Below are positions 8,405 to 17,720 of a stretch of DNA of 64,000 nucleotides, one piece after another. The DNA comes from Clostridia bacterium (lineage in GTDB: Bacteria > Bacillota_A > Clostridia > Oscillospirales > CAG-272): contig JAFVXC010000023.1 in the NCBI GenBank assembly GCA_017501345.1, positions 1 to 64,000 of the forward strand. Direction: 5' to 3'. Every line of letters starts with the position of its first letter. Within the stretch, counting starts at the first letter, position 1. A program made the translations under genes and the position numbers. A model generated the notes under the pieces. That model was not told the origin of the DNA. It saw only the letters and a program-made list of their open reading frames with translations, and made no database searches.

Positions 8405-8527
8405 TAAACGTGACCGTGTCACGCCCAGTCAAAGAAGTTATGAAGAAACCAAAGATTCTGCACAAAACCACTAAAAAACAACGTCAAAATCCGTCAAAAA
8501 AACAGTGGTATCACGATACGTTTTTGC

Positions 8528-8556
8528 TTGACAAGTGATGCGGAATATTGTATAAT
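8528..8556 (+). promoter_or_regulatory. Promoter of pflB-pflA
   Basis: Consensus promoter: TTGACA (8528-8533), a 17-bp spacer and TATAAT (8551-8556). A leader of about 110 nt precedes pflB. The near-perfect boxes suggest strong expression. Confidence 0.85.
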
Positions 8557-8674
8557 TAAGTTGTAAGAACATAACTGACGGAAACGCGGAGCACCGCGAG
8601 GGAATGATTTAACGGTTATGCCGACCGTCTGGGCGAACCGTTTGCGAAAAAAAACACAAACGGAGGTCAAATTT

Positions 8675-10909
8675 ATGGAACACTTAAACTGGTACGGCTT
8701 TCAGGCCGGCGTATGGCAGGACGAGATCAACGTCCGCGATTTTATTCAAACCAACTACAAGGAGTACACGGGCGACCACAGCTTTCTTTCGGGTGCAACC
8801 GCACGCACGAAGGGGCTAATGGACGAGGTGCAGGAGCTCTTCAAAAAGGAGCGTCTTGCAGGCGGCGTGCTTGACGTGGATACCGAAACGGTCTCCTCGC
8901 TCACCGCATATAAGCCCGGCTATATCGACAAGGATAAGGAGCTCATCGTCGGTCTTCAGACCGATGCTCCGCTCCGCCGCGGCGTCAATCCCTTCGGGGG
9001 CATTCGAATGAGCCGCCAGGCGTGCGAGGCATACGGCTATAAGCTTTCGGAAAAGATCGAGGAAGGCTTCCGCTTCCGCACGACGCACAACGACGGTGTT
9101 TTCCGTGCATATACCGACGAGATGCGTGCCGCACGCAAGTGCCACGTCATCACGGGTCTGCCCGACGCTTACGGACGCGGCAGGATCATCGGTGACTACC
9201 GCCGTGTCGCGCTTTACGGCGTGGATCGCCTGATCGAGGAAAAGAAAAAGGACAAGCAGGCGCTCGCATCTCGCGATTTCGATGCCGATACGATCCGCCT
9301 CGACGAGGAGCTCTTCCGCCAGATCGTCTTCCTCGGACTCCTGAAGGAAATGGCAGAGATGTACGGCTACGACATCTCCGCGCCCGCGAAAAACGCAAAG
9401 GAAGCGATCCAGTGGACCTATTTCGGCTATCTCGCGGCAATCAAGGAGCAGAACGGCGCGGCAATGTCGCTCGGCAGAGTCAGCACCTTCTTCGATATTT
9501 ATATTGAGCGTGACATTGAAAACGGCCTTTTGACCGAGGAGGGCGCGCAGGAGCTGATCGACGACTTCGTAATGAAGCTCCGTGTCGCACGTCACCTCAG
9601 GACGCCCGAATACAACGAGCTCTTCGGCGGCGACCCGATGTGGATCACCGAAGCGGTCGGCGGTATGGGCGAGGACGGAAGGACCCTCGTCACAAAGAGC
9701 AGCTTCCGTATTCTGAATACGCTCTATACCCTCGGCTCCTCTCCCGAGCCGAACCTTACGATCCTTTGGTCTACTCATCTGCCCGACGGATTTAAGAAAT
9801 TCTGCGCACAGGTCTCGGTCGACACCGACTCGATCCAGTATGAAAACGATGACGTGATGCGCCCGATCTACGGCGATGACTATGCGATCGCTTGCTGTGT
9901 TTCCGCAATGAAGATCGGTAAGCAGATGCAGTTCTTCGGCGCGCGCTGTAACCTTGCAAAGCTTCTTCTGATCGCTCTGAACGGCGGCTACGACACGACG
10001 AGCGGCATCCACATCGGACCGCAGATGCCCGTGCTCGAGGGCTTTACGCTCGACTACGACACCGTAATGCTTCGTTACGAGCACTACATCGCGTGGCTCG
10101 CGCGCCTGTATGTCAACACGATGAACGTCATCCACTATATGCACGACAAGTATGCGTATGAAAAGATCCAGATGGCGCTTCACGACTCCGAGGTCGAGCG
10201 CTTTATGGCGTTCGGTATCGCGGGACTTTCGGTCGTTGCCGATTCGCTGTCTGCCATCAAGCACGCATCGGTTCGCCCCATCAAGGACGAAAACGGCTAC
10301 ATCGTTGACTTTGAAACGATCGGCGCATTCCCCAAATACGGAAACGACGACGACCGTGTCGATCTCATCGCAAAGAACCTGACCCGTCGTATGATCAACG
10401 AGCTTCGTAAGACGCCGACCTACCGCAATGCAATCCACACCCTCTCGGTCCTGACGATCACGTCGAACGTGATGTACGGCAAGCATACCGCCGCAACGCC
10501 CGACGGACGCGCGGCAGGCGCTCCCTTCGCACCCGGTGCGAACCCGATGCACAACAGAGAGGAAAACGGCGCACTCGCGTCCCTGAATTCGGTCGCAAAG
10601 ATCTCCTACGACGATTGCCGCGACGGTATCTCGAACACCTTCTCGATCACCCCCGAGGCACTCGGCAGATCGGAAAGCGATCGGACCGACAATCTCGTTT
10701 CGATCCTCGACGGATACTTCACGAAGAAGGCGCACCACATCAATATCAACGTCTTGAACCGTGAAACGCTGATGAAGGCTTACGAGGATCCCGAGGCGTT
10801 CCCGAACCTCACCATCCGTGTTTCGGGCTATGCGGTCAACTTCCACAAGCTTTCAAAGGAACAACAGAGAGAGGTCATCAGCCGCACCTTCCACGAGGTG
10901 CTCGGATGA
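8675..10909 (+). CDS. pflB: Formate C-acetyltransferase (pyruvate formate-lyase)
   Basis: The glycyl radical enzyme of 744 residues converts pyruvate and CoA to acetyl-CoA and formate in anaerobic fermentation. The active-site Cys pair (Cys407-Cys408 in CCVS) and the radical-bearing Gly718 in RVSGYAVNF are both present. The CCVS pair separates true PFL from other glycyl radical enzymes such as glycerol dehydratase. I chose ATG 8675, 8 nt after GGAGG at 8662-8666; the longer in-frame start at 8618 has no ribosome site and adds a non-conserved tail. The stop overlaps the start of the activase gene (ATGA), so the two are translationally coupled. Confidence 0.96.
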   Translation: MEHLNWYGFQAGVWQDEINVRDFIQTNYKEYTGDHSFLSGATARTKGLMDEVQELFKKERLAGGVLDVDTETVSSLTAYKPGYIDKDKELIVGLQTDAPLRRGVNPFGGIRMSRQACEAYGYKLSEKIEEGFRFRTTHNDGVFRAYTDEMRAARKCHVITGLPDAYGRGRIIGDYRRVALYGVDRLIEEKKKDKQALASRDFDADTIRLDEELFRQIVFLGLLKEMAEMYGYDISAPAKNAKEAIQWTYFGYLAAIKEQNGAAMSLGRVSTFFDIYIERDIENGLLTEEGAQELIDDFVMKLRVARHLRTPEYNELFGGDPMWITEAVGGMGEDGRTLVTKSSFRILNTLYTLGSSPEPNLTILWSTHLPDGFKKFCAQVSVDTDSIQYENDDVMRPIYGDDYAIACCVSAMKIGKQMQFFGARCNLAKLLLIALNGGYDTTSGIHIGPQMPVLEGFTLDYDTVMLRYEHYIAWLARLYVNTMNVIHYMHDKYAYEKIQMALHDSEVERFMAFGIAGLSVVADSLSAIKHASVRPIKDENGYIVDFETIGAFPKYGNDDDRVDLIAKNLTRRMINELRKTPTYRNAIHTLSVLTITSNVMYGKHTAATPDGRAAGAPFAPGANPMHNREENGALASLNSVAKISYDDCRDGISNTFSITPEALGRSESDRTDNLVSILDGYFTKKAHHININVLNRETLMKAYEDPEAFPNLTIRVSGYAVNFHKLSKEQQREVISRTFHEVLG

Positions 10910-11628
10910 GTCCAAACACATCTGTTGGATATATTCATTCGATACAGACACTCGGCACGCTTGACGGGCCGGGTGTCCGTTTCGTTCTCTTTCTGCAGGG
11001 CTGTAATCTGCGGTGCGGCTGCTGTCACAATCCCGATACCTGGAAAATGACAGGCGGTGACGCGCACACCCCTGCTGAGATCCTCGAAAAGGTTGAGCAC
11101 TACCGCTCATATTTCGGAGAAGCAGGCGGCATCACGGTCTCGGGCGGTGAACCGCTTCTCCAGGCAGGATTCGTGACCGAGCTTTTTCGCCTTTGTCACG
11201 CGCACGGCATCAACACCTGCCTCGATACCTCGGGAAGCATTCTGACCGAGGAAACGAAGGAGCTTCTTTCCCATACCGACCGCGTTCTGCTTGACGTGAA
11301 GTATGCAACGGACGAGCAGTACCGCCGCTACGTCGGCTGCGGCATCAGCACGCCGCTCGCGTTTCTGTCCTATCTTGACATAGAGAAGATCCCCGTCACC
11401 CTCCGCCAGGTGCTTATCCCAACACTGAACGACAACGAGGAAAACGCCGCGTTTCTGAAATCGCTTCAAAGGAAGCATTCGGTGATCGACAAGCTCGAGC
11501 TTCTTCCCTTCCGCAAGATCTGTACGGTGAAATACGAAAAGCTCGGCATCGAGTTCAGATTCAAGGATCTCAGAGAGCCAACGCCCGAAGAGGTCGCAGG
11601 GATGTACGAAATGATCGACAAATACTGA
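10906..11628 (+). CDS. pflA: Pyruvate formate-lyase-activating enzyme (radical SAM)
   Basis: The 240-residue radical SAM protein uses SAM and a [4Fe-4S] cluster to install the glycyl radical on PflB. The CxxxCxxC motif appears in [14 protein letters not shown] near residue 35, and the SAM-binding GGE motif in [10 protein letters not shown] near residue 80. The length is standard for PflA. It overlaps the pflB stop codon by 4 nt (ATGA), which secures a balanced supply of enzyme and activase. Confidence 0.96.
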   Translation: MSPNTSVGYIHSIQTLGTLDGPGVRFVLFLQGCNLRCGCCHNPDTWKMTGGDAHTPAEILEKVEHYRSYFGEAGGITVSGGEPLLQAGFVTELFRLCHAHGINTCLDTSGSILTEETKELLSHTDRVLLDVKYATDEQYRRYVGCGISTPLAFLSYLDIEKIPVTLRQVLIPTLNDNEENAAFLKSLQRKHSVIDKLELLPFRKICTVKYEKLGIEFRFKDLREPTPEEVAGMYEMIDKY

Positions 11629-11686
11629 GCGGCGGATCCGTCCCGTCTGCCGAAACGCTTCACACGAAAAACACAGGAGGGTCCTT

Positions 11687-12829
11687 ATGAAGATCGTAGC
11701 CGCGATCGACTCCTTTAAGGGAAGTCTTTCCACAATTCAGGCAGGAAACGCCGTACGAGACGGCATCCTGCGCGTTTACAAGGATGCAGAGGTGATCGTT
11801 TCCCCGCTTGCCGACGGTGGCGAAGGAACGGTCGACGCACTCACACGCGGAAATCCCGAGGGTCTCTTATCCGTTTCGGTCACGGGCCCGATTGGAATTC
11901 CCGTGAACGCCGTATACGGAACGACGGACGGTGGGAGGACCGCGATCATCGAAATGGCGTCGGCAGCAGGGATCACGCTCGTTCCCGAGGATCGGCGCAA
12001 TCCCCTTTACACCACGACCTACGGCGTCGGCGAGATGATCGCTGACGCGATCCGGCGCGGATGTCGCAATTTCATCATCGGCATCGGCGGCAGTGCGACG
12101 AACGACTGTGGCATCGGGATGCTTTCGGCACTCGGCTTCTCCTTCCTCGATGAAAACGGGCAACCCGTTCCCTACGGCGCAGACGGTGTCGGAAGGATCC
12201 GATCGATCGACCGCTCGGGTGCTCTCCCCTCCCTTTCGGAATGCTGCTTCCACGTTGCGTGTGACGTCAAAAATCCGCTTTGCGGCGAAAACGGTTGCAG
12301 CGCGGTCTACGGTCCGCAAAAGGGCGCAACGCCCGAGATCATACGGCAGATGGACGATCACCTCCGCGCCTTTGCACACCTCACGGCAGAGGTGATCGGG
12401 CGAGACTGCTCCGATATCCCTGGCGCAGGTGCGGCGGGCGGGCTTGGCTTTGCCTTTCTCTCATACCTTGGCGCATCGCTTGAGCCCGGCATCACGATCG
12501 TCATTCGCGAAACGCATCTTGAGGAAGAGATCAGATCTGCTGATTTCGTCGTCACGGGAGAGGGACGGCTCGACGAGCAGACCTGTATGGGCAAGGCACC
12601 CGCAGGGGTTGCTGCGATCGCCGCGAAATACGGCGTCCCCGTGATCGCTTTTTCAGGCTGTGTCACGGACGGCGCGCGTATTCTTCCCGATCACGGGATC
12701 CACGCACACTTCCCGATCCTCCGAAGGCCCTGTACCTTAGAGGAGGCGATGGACCCGAACACCGCATATCAAAATCTCGCGGATACCGCAGAGCAGGTGT
12801 TCAGACTCATCCGTGCGACTCGCACCTGA
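11687..12829 (+). CDS. glxK: Glycerate kinase (GlxK/GarK type)
   Basis: The 380-residue protein has the hallmarks of type I (class II) glycerate kinases: N-terminal IDSFKGSLS, SPLADGGEGT near residue 43, IGGSATNDCG near 130 and VTGEGRLDEQT near 290. It phosphorylates glycerate to 2- or 3-phosphoglycerate, feeding glycolysis. AGGAGG lies 7 nt before ATG 11687. It follows pflA by 58 bp and may be read from the pfl promoter, as no separate promoter is obvious. The terminator directly downstream closes this unit. Confidence 0.93.
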   Translation: MKIVAAIDSFKGSLSTIQAGNAVRDGILRVYKDAEVIVSPLADGGEGTVDALTRGNPEGLLSVSVTGPIGIPVNAVYGTTDGGRTAIIEMASAAGITLVPEDRRNPLYTTTYGVGEMIADAIRRGCRNFIIGIGGSATNDCGIGMLSALGFSFLDENGQPVPYGADGVGRIRSIDRSGALPSLSECCFHVACDVKNPLCGENGCSAVYGPQKGATPEIIRQMDDHLRAFAHLTAEVIGRDCSDIPGAGAAGGLGFAFLSYLGASLEPGITIVIRETHLEEEIRSADFVVTGEGRLDEQTCMGKAPAGVAAIAAKYGVPVIAFSGCVTDGARILPDHGIHAHFPILRRPCTLEEAMDPNTAYQNLADTAEQVFRLIRATRT

Positions 12830-12850
12830 ATGCGCACATTATAAAAGAAA

Positions 12851-12893
12851 ACGAGGATTTCTCGCGTTTTGTGAGAGATCCTCGTATTTTTTG
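12851..12893 (+). terminator. Terminator after glycerate kinase
   Basis: CGAGGATTTCTC (12852-12863) pairs with GAGAGATCCTCG (12873-12884) with a small internal mismatch, followed by TATTTTTT. It also separates this gene from the convergent RNase P RNA gene. Confidence 0.85.
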
Positions 12894-12894
12894 A

Positions 12895-13255
12895 TGCTGT
12901 AACACAGCCTGTAAGCCGGGTTCTGTCGAGAACGGTCATCTATCTTTGCGTCGCGTCACCGCGCCGCTCCACGCCATTGGCGTATGCCACCCGGGGATAT
13001 ATGTCGGGCAAACGATCCCCAAACGGTGTTGCTTCGGATAGGGTTTACAGCGGACGTATGTTACCATACGAACTGGTGGGCTCTTACCCCGCCTTTCCAT
13101 CCTTACCGACAAAATGTCGGCGGTCTATTTCTGTTGCACTTTCCCGGCGGTCACCCGCGGCTGATGTTATCAGTTATCCTGCCCTATGAAGCCCGGACTT
13201 TCCTCACCGCAAGACCTTTCGGCGTGATGCGGCGCGACCGTTTGGCTGTGTTACT
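12895..13255 (-). ncRNA. rnpB: RNase P RNA, bacterial class A
   Basis: On the minus strand the conserved CRI segment GAGGAAAGTCCGGGC appears near the 5' end, followed by AGGGCAGG, and ACAGAACCCGGCTTACAG near the 3' end. P1 forms between TAACACAGCC (13253-13244) and GGCTGTGTTA (12909-12900). The length of about 360 nt fits. The RNA is the catalytic subunit that matures tRNA 5' ends. The ends are estimated from the P1 helix and the promoter spacing. Confidence 0.95.
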
Positions 13256-13261
13256 TAGGTT

Positions 13262-13290
13262 AGTATAGCACGAATTGGGAATTTTGTCAA
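13262..13290 (-). promoter_or_regulatory. Promoter of rnpB
   Basis: Minus-strand TTGACA (13290-13285), a 17-bp spacer and TATACT (13267-13262), placing the start site next to the P1 helix near 13255. The 110 bp between this promoter and the AraC stop codon at 13401 hold nothing I can identify. Confidence 0.85.
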
Positions 13291-13400
13291 GTGCTTTTGC
13301 GCCGAGGGCTCTCCGTAGGCTTGTCTGTTCAAAAAGGCAATCTCGTAGGAAGATTCACGAATCGCACGCCCAAAAGAGCAACGCGTCCTTGGGGGAGATT

Positions 13401-14165
13401 TCAATTGTATTTCAAATGTTCGCGATACTGACGCGGCGAAAGAGAATACTTCTTTTTGAAGCACCGACTGAAATAAAACGGATCCTTAAATCCGCATTTG
13501 TCGCTTATTTGAGAAATCTGCAGATCGGTCTCCGCGAGCAAATCACAGGCTGTCTCAAGCCGCAGATTTATGATGTACTGCAAAGGCGTTGTTCCCGTAA
13601 CACTGCGAAAGCTTTGCAGAAAAACGCTTTTTTGAATACGAACCTGACCAAGCAGATCACTTAAGGAATAATCTCTACAAGGGTCGTTATGAATGTAGGA
13701 AAGAACCTTTCGAATGCGCGCAACACTGATGGGCTCTTGCGTTGAATGAAGCCTTGTCAAGTGCTCACTCAGAATTTGTTGCAGGATTATTTCCTCTTTC
13801 CAAGCACCGAGATAGCCTTTTTGCCGATGCTCCACATAAAGCATTTTAAGAAGCTGATCCGCCCACTGCCTCTCTTCGAGATGTACATAATCGGGAATTT
13901 CTTTCATTATTTCCTTAGGCTGTGGGGTAAAATGGACTCCGTAAAAAACCATATAAGGCTCACGGCTTAACCAAAGACTGTGTGTAATTCCCGGCTTGAA
14001 GCAGATAAAATCGCCCGCGCCTACGGAAATCTGTTTTCCCCCAATCATAATTTCGCCGTAACCGCTGATCACGTAAACAAGCTCGTAATCCTTTATTTTA
14101 CGAGGTCCGATCCTCCAACCCTCAAGCGTGCCTCTGCGCAGAACCATATTGATTTTGACATTCAA
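13401..14165 (-). CDS. AraC-family transcriptional regulator
   Basis: The protein carries an N-terminal cupin sensor domain (GYGEIMIGGKQISVGAGDFICF) and a C-terminal AraC DNA-binding domain ending in CGFKDPFYFSRCFKKKYSLSPRQYREH. The reading frame opens at 14243, but a consensus promoter lies inside that extension (-35 14231-14226, -10 14208-14203), so translation must start further in. I place it at TTG 14165, 6 nt after GGTGAG; ATG 14147 is an alternative. That gives about 254 residues. It is divergent from a URO-D family gene and probably controls it. Confidence 0.88.
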   Translation of the reverse strand: MNVKINMVLRRGTLEGWRIGPRKIKDYELVYVISGYGEIMIGGKQISVGAGDFICFKPGITHSLWLSREPYMVFYGVHFTPQPKEIMKEIPDYVHLEERQWADQLLKMLYVEHRQKGYLGAWKEEIILQQILSEHLTRLHSTQEPISVARIRKVLSYIHNDPCRDYSLSDLLGQVRIQKSVFLQSFRSVTGTTPLQYIINLRLETACDLLAETDLQISQISDKCGFKDPFYFSRCFKKKYSLSPRQYREHLKYN

Positions 14166-14202
14166 AATATACTCACCGCCTTGATCTTTTACATTCAACT
14201 CA

Positions 14203-14231
14203 ATTATATCGGAATTTTGTCCATTTGTCAA
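14203..14231 (-). promoter_or_regulatory. Promoter of the AraC gene next to the URO-D gene
   Basis: Minus-strand TTGACA (14231-14226), a 17-bp spacer and TATAAT (14208-14203). It decides the start of the regulator, because the upstream ATG would lie before the transcript. Confidence 0.85.
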
Positions 14232-14242
14232 CCGATATTGCA

Positions 14243-14271
14243 TTGTGCTTTGCCTGTTTTTTTACTATAAT
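14243..14271 (+). promoter_or_regulatory. Promoter of the URO-D family gene
   Basis: -35 TTGTGC (14243-14248), a 17-bp spacer and TATAAT (14266-14271). The -35 box is imperfect, as for an activator-dependent promoter. It is back to back with the AraC promoter. Confidence 0.7.
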
Positions 14272-14318
14272 ATTATTATAATAAAAATGTATAAAACAAT
14301 AGTTGGGAGGAAGCTATC

Positions 14319-15434
14319 ATGATTTGGAACAGAGAACAGTATATCGCTCACTGCAATTTTGAGTTTACAGGCAGAGAATTCTTCTGCTCCCTCTTCGGTC
14401 CACTGGTCGGACTTGCAGACGAGTGGGCAAAGCAGGGCGCAACCGAAAAAGAGATCGCATTGACCGCGTTCGACTGGGACTACGTAATACGTACCAAGAT
14501 CGGTGCAAAGATCGGTGCGAGAACAGGTCTTGAGGCCCACGTGCTCGAGGACACACCGGAATATACGATATCGGTGGACACTATGGGGCGTAAGCAAAAG
14601 CTGATAAAAAAGAGTGCGACGATCCCACTTCCGATGGGATACCCGGTAGAAACGATGGAGGATTGGCTGAAGATCAAGCACTGGTATACCTTTGACGAAT
14701 CACGCATAAACGTCGAAAAGCTTAAGAAGCAGAAGACGCTTCACAGCAAAGGCTACCTCACGTATTTGAGCATACCAGGTGGATTTGACGAGCCGAGACA
14801 GCTTATGGGGGAGGAAAATCTTTGTATCGCATATTACGAGGATCCCGAGCTCATCGAGGATATGCTGAGCACCTTCACCGATACCGCCATCAAGGTTCTC
14901 GAGCGTGTCGGAGAGATCGTACCGGTAGACAACATTTCGGTTCACGAGGATATGGCAGGCAAATCAGGCCCGCTCGCAGGTCCACTGCAGATAAAGAAAT
15001 TTATCGCTCCCTATTACAGCAAGGTATGGGACTGCGCCAAGTCCTACGGTGCAAGGATATTCTCGCAGGACAGTGACGGTAATATGAATGCGGTAATGGA
15101 GGATTTCATCGACTGCGGAATCAACTGCTTCTTTCCGCTTGAGCCGGCCGCGGGGATGGATATGGTCGAGTTGCGAAAAAAATACGGCAAGAAGGCCTGC
15201 TTTAAGGGCGGAATCGATAAACATACCCTCCGTCTCGGGAAGGAGGCGATCCGCGCGGAGCTCGAATACAAAATGTCGGAGCTTATGCTCGGCGGAGGCA
15301 CGATTTTTGCAATCGACCATCTCATTCCAAACGGAGTGCCGCTTGAAAACTACCGTTTCTACGTTGAGTATGGAAGAGAGCTACTCGGTCTTCCCCCCAT
15401 CAAGGAGGAAGGCTATATGAGAATGGCTTTTTGA
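14319..15434 (+). CDS. Uroporphyrinogen decarboxylase (URO-D) family protein
   Basis: The 371-residue protein belongs to the URO-D superfamily TIM barrel. It lacks clear haem-pathway neighbours and ends with the family block FAIDHLIPNGVPLENYRFYVEYGRELLG. Proteins of this type in Clostridia are mostly corrinoid-dependent methyltransferases or other catabolic relatives, not HemE. Landmarks include SVHEDMAGKSGPL (about 208-220), FSQDSDGNM and FPLEPAAGMDM (about 270). The strong GGGAGG Shine-Dalgarno suits ATG 14319. No corrinoid protein gene is adjacent. It is divergent from an AraC regulator with a cupin sensor, so its substrate is likely a small inducing compound. Function otherwise open. Confidence 0.8.
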   Translation: MIWNREQYIAHCNFEFTGREFFCSLFGPLVGLADEWAKQGATEKEIALTAFDWDYVIRTKIGAKIGARTGLEAHVLEDTPEYTISVDTMGRKQKLIKKSATIPLPMGYPVETMEDWLKIKHWYTFDESRINVEKLKKQKTLHSKGYLTYLSIPGGFDEPRQLMGEENLCIAYYEDPELIEDMLSTFTDTAIKVLERVGEIVPVDNISVHEDMAGKSGPLAGPLQIKKFIAPYYSKVWDCAKSYGARIFSQDSDGNMNAVMEDFIDCGINCFFPLEPAAGMDMVELRKKYGKKACFKGGIDKHTLRLGKEAIRAELEYKMSELMLGGGTIFAIDHLIPNGVPLENYRFYVEYGRELLGLPPIKEEGYMRMAF

Positions 15435-15446
15435 AGCCTTCGTTTC

Positions 15447-15877
15447 CTTGCGGCCTATTCGCAGCCTCTCGCGCCTATCAGCGAGGTAAAAGAAAAGGAT
15501 GCACCGAGGCATCCTTTTCTTTTACCTACCCGACAGGATTCTGAACCTCTATTCCACCTCCTTCGGAGGTTGGAATGGCAACCACGCGTGAGGCTTGTCT
15601 TTTGCCGTTTGTCTTCGGGCGGCTTGCACGCAGCCTCTCTCGCCTATCAGCGAGGTAAAAGAAAGAGGATGCGTTGCATCCTCTTTCTTTTACCTACCCG
15701 ACAGGATTCTGAACCTCTATTCCTCCTCCTTCGGAGGTTGGAATGGCAACCACGCGTGAGGCTTGTCTTTTGCCGTTTGTCTTCGGGCGGCTTGCGCGCA
15801 GCCTCTCTCGCCTATCAGCGAGGTAAAAGAAAGAGGATGCGTTGCATCCTCTTTCTTTTACCTACCCGACAGGATTC
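15447..15877. repeat. 168-bp tandem repeat built on the 3' end of tRNA-Arg
   Basis: Two full 168-bp units (15526-15693 and 15694-15861) plus a partial one on the left abut the tRNA-Arg gene. Each unit begins with the sequence of the tRNA 3' end (CTACCCGACAGGATTC at 15526, 15694 and, in the real gene, 15862). It then contains a hairpin around CCTCC-TTCG-GAGG and a long perfect terminator stem. In the remnants the T-loop has an extra base (minus strand TTCAGAAT instead of TTCGAAT). Plus-strand reading frames opening across this region are artefacts of the repeat. Confidence 0.85.
15823..15860 (-). terminator. Terminator of tRNA-Arg
   Basis: A stem of 18 bp (15823-15840 with 15844-15861) begins at the tRNA 3' end; its 3' arm is T-rich on the minus strand. 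Matching hairpins lie at 15655-15693 and 15487-15525. The leftmost has paired changes in both arms, so the stem itself has been conserved. Confidence 0.75.
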
Positions 15878-15934
15878 GAACCTGCGGCCTCGAGAGTCGG
15901 AGTCTCGCGCTCTATCCAGCTGGGCTACGGGTAG
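15861..15934 (-). tRNA. tRNA-Arg (anticodon CCG)
   Basis: 74-nt cloverleaf on the minus strand: acceptor CTACCCG (15934-15928) / CGGGTAG (15868-15862), a D arm with GCTGGATA, anticodon stem CGAGA/TCTCG with loop CTCCGAC giving anticodon CCG (codon CGG), T arm GCAGG-TTCGAAT-CCTGT, and discriminator G73. CCA is not encoded. The 3' portion is the source of the adjacent tandem repeat. Confidence 0.95.
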
Positions 15935-16036
15935 ATATATTCTGTTCTGTTCTCACAGCCCTTATATTCTACCACATTCGGCGGCAAAAAGCAAGCCCTT
16001 TTTCGGCATTTGTGGAAGAATTTATCGCCCTTATTG

Positions 16037-16065
16037 TTGATTTTCCAACAGAATTATGCTATAAT
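16037..16065 (+). promoter_or_regulatory. Promoter of the cytoplasmic MBL gene
   Basis: TTGATT (16037-16042), a 17-bp spacer and TATAAT (16060-16065), 34 bp before the start codon. Confidence 0.8.
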
Positions 16066-16098
16066 GAGCTCATTATTAAAGATATTTTGGAGGTCTCT

Positions 16099-17673
16099 AT
16101 GGAAAAGCTCAAGATTCCCGCTTTTGGTGAAAGCAAATGCATCGAAAACCGCGAAAATAAAAGCACCCGTGTTTTTGTGATCCCGAACGTAAATGAAGAC
16201 ATCTTTGCCGCTTACGCTTCCCTTTTTGAGGAAAACGGCTATACCAAAAAAGAGGAATATCGCATTGAAAATCACCGATTTGCAGCGTTTTCCAAAAGGA
16301 AAAAGGGTGTTTTCCTGAACTACTTTGACTTAATTCGCGAGCTTTACATCGTCATCGAGGATAACTGTGCGTACTTTTCTTACAGCGACCTCTCACGCGG
16401 CATCTCGGTCGATCCACAAATCACGCAGATCGAGACTTGCGACTCGGCAATGTCCTACGCCATCCGCCTCTCCGACGGCCGTTTCATCGTCATCGACGGC
16501 GCGCAGTTTTTCAGGGAGCACTCCGAACGGCTCTTCAAGTGTCTTTCCGCGGGCTCCCCTTATGAAAAGCCCGTGATCGCCGCGTGGATCCTCAGTCATC
16601 CGCACTGTGACCATTACCTCTGCTTCATCGACTTTATGGAGCGCTACGCGGATCAGGTCATCGTCGAGAAAATGCTGTTTCAGTTCCCCGAGCTTGATGA
16701 CGCTGCACACTATCCGCAAATGCAGGAAAAAGCCCCGGTCTCGGTTTGGGGTGACACCTCGGCGCTCACGAATATTCCGAAGATGTATGCGCAGATCGAG
16801 AAGCACGGGATCCCCGTATACACACCGCATACGGGACAGAGATACCGCATCGGCGACGCCAACGTCGTCTTTCTCTCCGGTATGGACGATGCGATCCACC
16901 GCTCAAATAAGCTGAACCACTCGTCGCTCGTCTTCCGAATGGAGCTCGGCGGAGAAACGATCCTTTGGGCAACCGATGCCGCGTGCAGTACCGCCAATCT
17001 CGCGAAGAAGCACGGCTCTTATCTGAAAGCGGATATTCTTCAGATCCCTCATCACGGCTTCCAGAGCGGAACCTCGGCGGGCGAGATCGAGGCATACGAT
17101 CTGATCCGTCCCTCCGTTTGCTTCCTTCCCGTCGAAGACTATTTCGCATACAATACCTTTTCCTCCTATAAAAAAGGAGTAGATCACCTCATCAACGTGA
17201 TTGCCGTTGACGAGATCATCACGCTTGCTCCCCAGCGAACAATCACGCTTCCGTACACCGCTCCCGCATATAAAAGAGAGGAGCTGCTGCGCAAATACCG
17301 TGCGGGACACGAGAGCGCGGGCGCATCGACTTGGATCTTCTCGGAGCTCTCAACCGACCGCCCCGAGGATTTTGAATTCACTCTGCTGAACACCACCCAC
17401 GTAAACACCAGGGTCGATATTGAGCTTTATTTTGAATCCAAATCACAAATGGTCAAGCACATCAAGGTCGACCTCTCCTCGGCAAGCTTCCGCCGTATCA
17501 ACATTGTCGGAGACGAGGTGGACGGAGACGCAGTTCCCTACAGCAAGTGGTCGCTGAAGGCGCGCGGGGTTCCCGAAAACGCTCCCTTTGCAGTTCGCTT
17601 TATGTCGAGCATTCCGATCGTCGTTTCCCACAAGAATCATAAGGAGACCTACCGCTCGTCGGTCATTTACTAA
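16099..17673 (+). CDS. Cytoplasmic ComEC-like metallo-beta-lactamase-fold protein
   Basis: 524 residues from ATG 16099, which has TGGAGG 5 nt upstream and the promoter just before; the reading frame extends to 15763 only by passing through the tRNA and repeats. Residues about 30-95 form a small module also present before the MBL domain in the five lipoproteins downstream. The MBL domain spans about 115-390 with VIDGA, SHPHCDH (HxHxDH, residues 167-172), ATD (291-293) and PHHG (317-320). A beta-rich tail of about 130 residues follows. No signal peptide or lipobox. It is convergent with the lipoprotein array and shares a bidirectional terminator with it. Hydrolytic metalloenzyme likely; substrate unknown. 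Confidence 0.8.
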   Translation: MEKLKIPAFGESKCIENRENKSTRVFVIPNVNEDIFAAYASLFEENGYTKKEEYRIENHRFAAFSKRKKGVFLNYFDLIRELYIVIEDNCAYFSYSDLSRGISVDPQITQIETCDSAMSYAIRLSDGRFIVIDGAQFFREHSERLFKCLSAGSPYEKPVIAAWILSHPHCDHYLCFIDFMERYADQVIVEKMLFQFPELDDAAHYPQMQEKAPVSVWGDTSALTNIPKMYAQIEKHGIPVYTPHTGQRYRIGDANVVFLSGMDDAIHRSNKLNHSSLVFRMELGGETILWATDAACSTANLAKKHGSYLKADILQIPHHGFQSGTSAGEIEAYDLIRPSVCFLPVEDYFAYNTFSSYKKGVDHLINVIAVDEIITLAPQRTITLPYTAPAYKREELLRKYRAGHESAGASTWIFSELSTDRPEDFEFTLLNTTHVNTRVDIELYFESKSQMVKHIKVDLSSASFRRINIVGDEVDGDAVPYSKWSLKARGVPENAPFAVRFMSSIPIVVSHKNHKETYRSSVIY

Positions 17674-17720
17674 ACGAATTTCCCGAGTTAAGCCGAGAAC
17701 GGCTTGGCAGGCAACCAATA

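Noticed and set aside
6864..8471. Long minus-strand open frame (535 codons) over the GH10 genes
   Set aside because: It is antisense to two clear GH10 xylanases with conserved catalytic motifs and has no ribosome site; the open frame reflects codon bias of the real genes.
8816..10846. Minus-strand frame of 676 codons over pflB
   Set aside because: Antisense to a complete pyruvate formate-lyase; the translation is low-complexity and rich in Val/Arg/Asp with no domain.
13275..13664. Plus-strand frame near rnpB and the AraC gene
   Set aside because: It is antisense to the AraC DNA-binding domain and lacks a ribosome site.
15570..16040. Plus-strand frame of 156 codons with an internal protein repeat
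   Set aside because: It consists of the 168-bp DNA repeat and the tRNA antisense strand; 168 is divisible by 3, which keeps the frame open.
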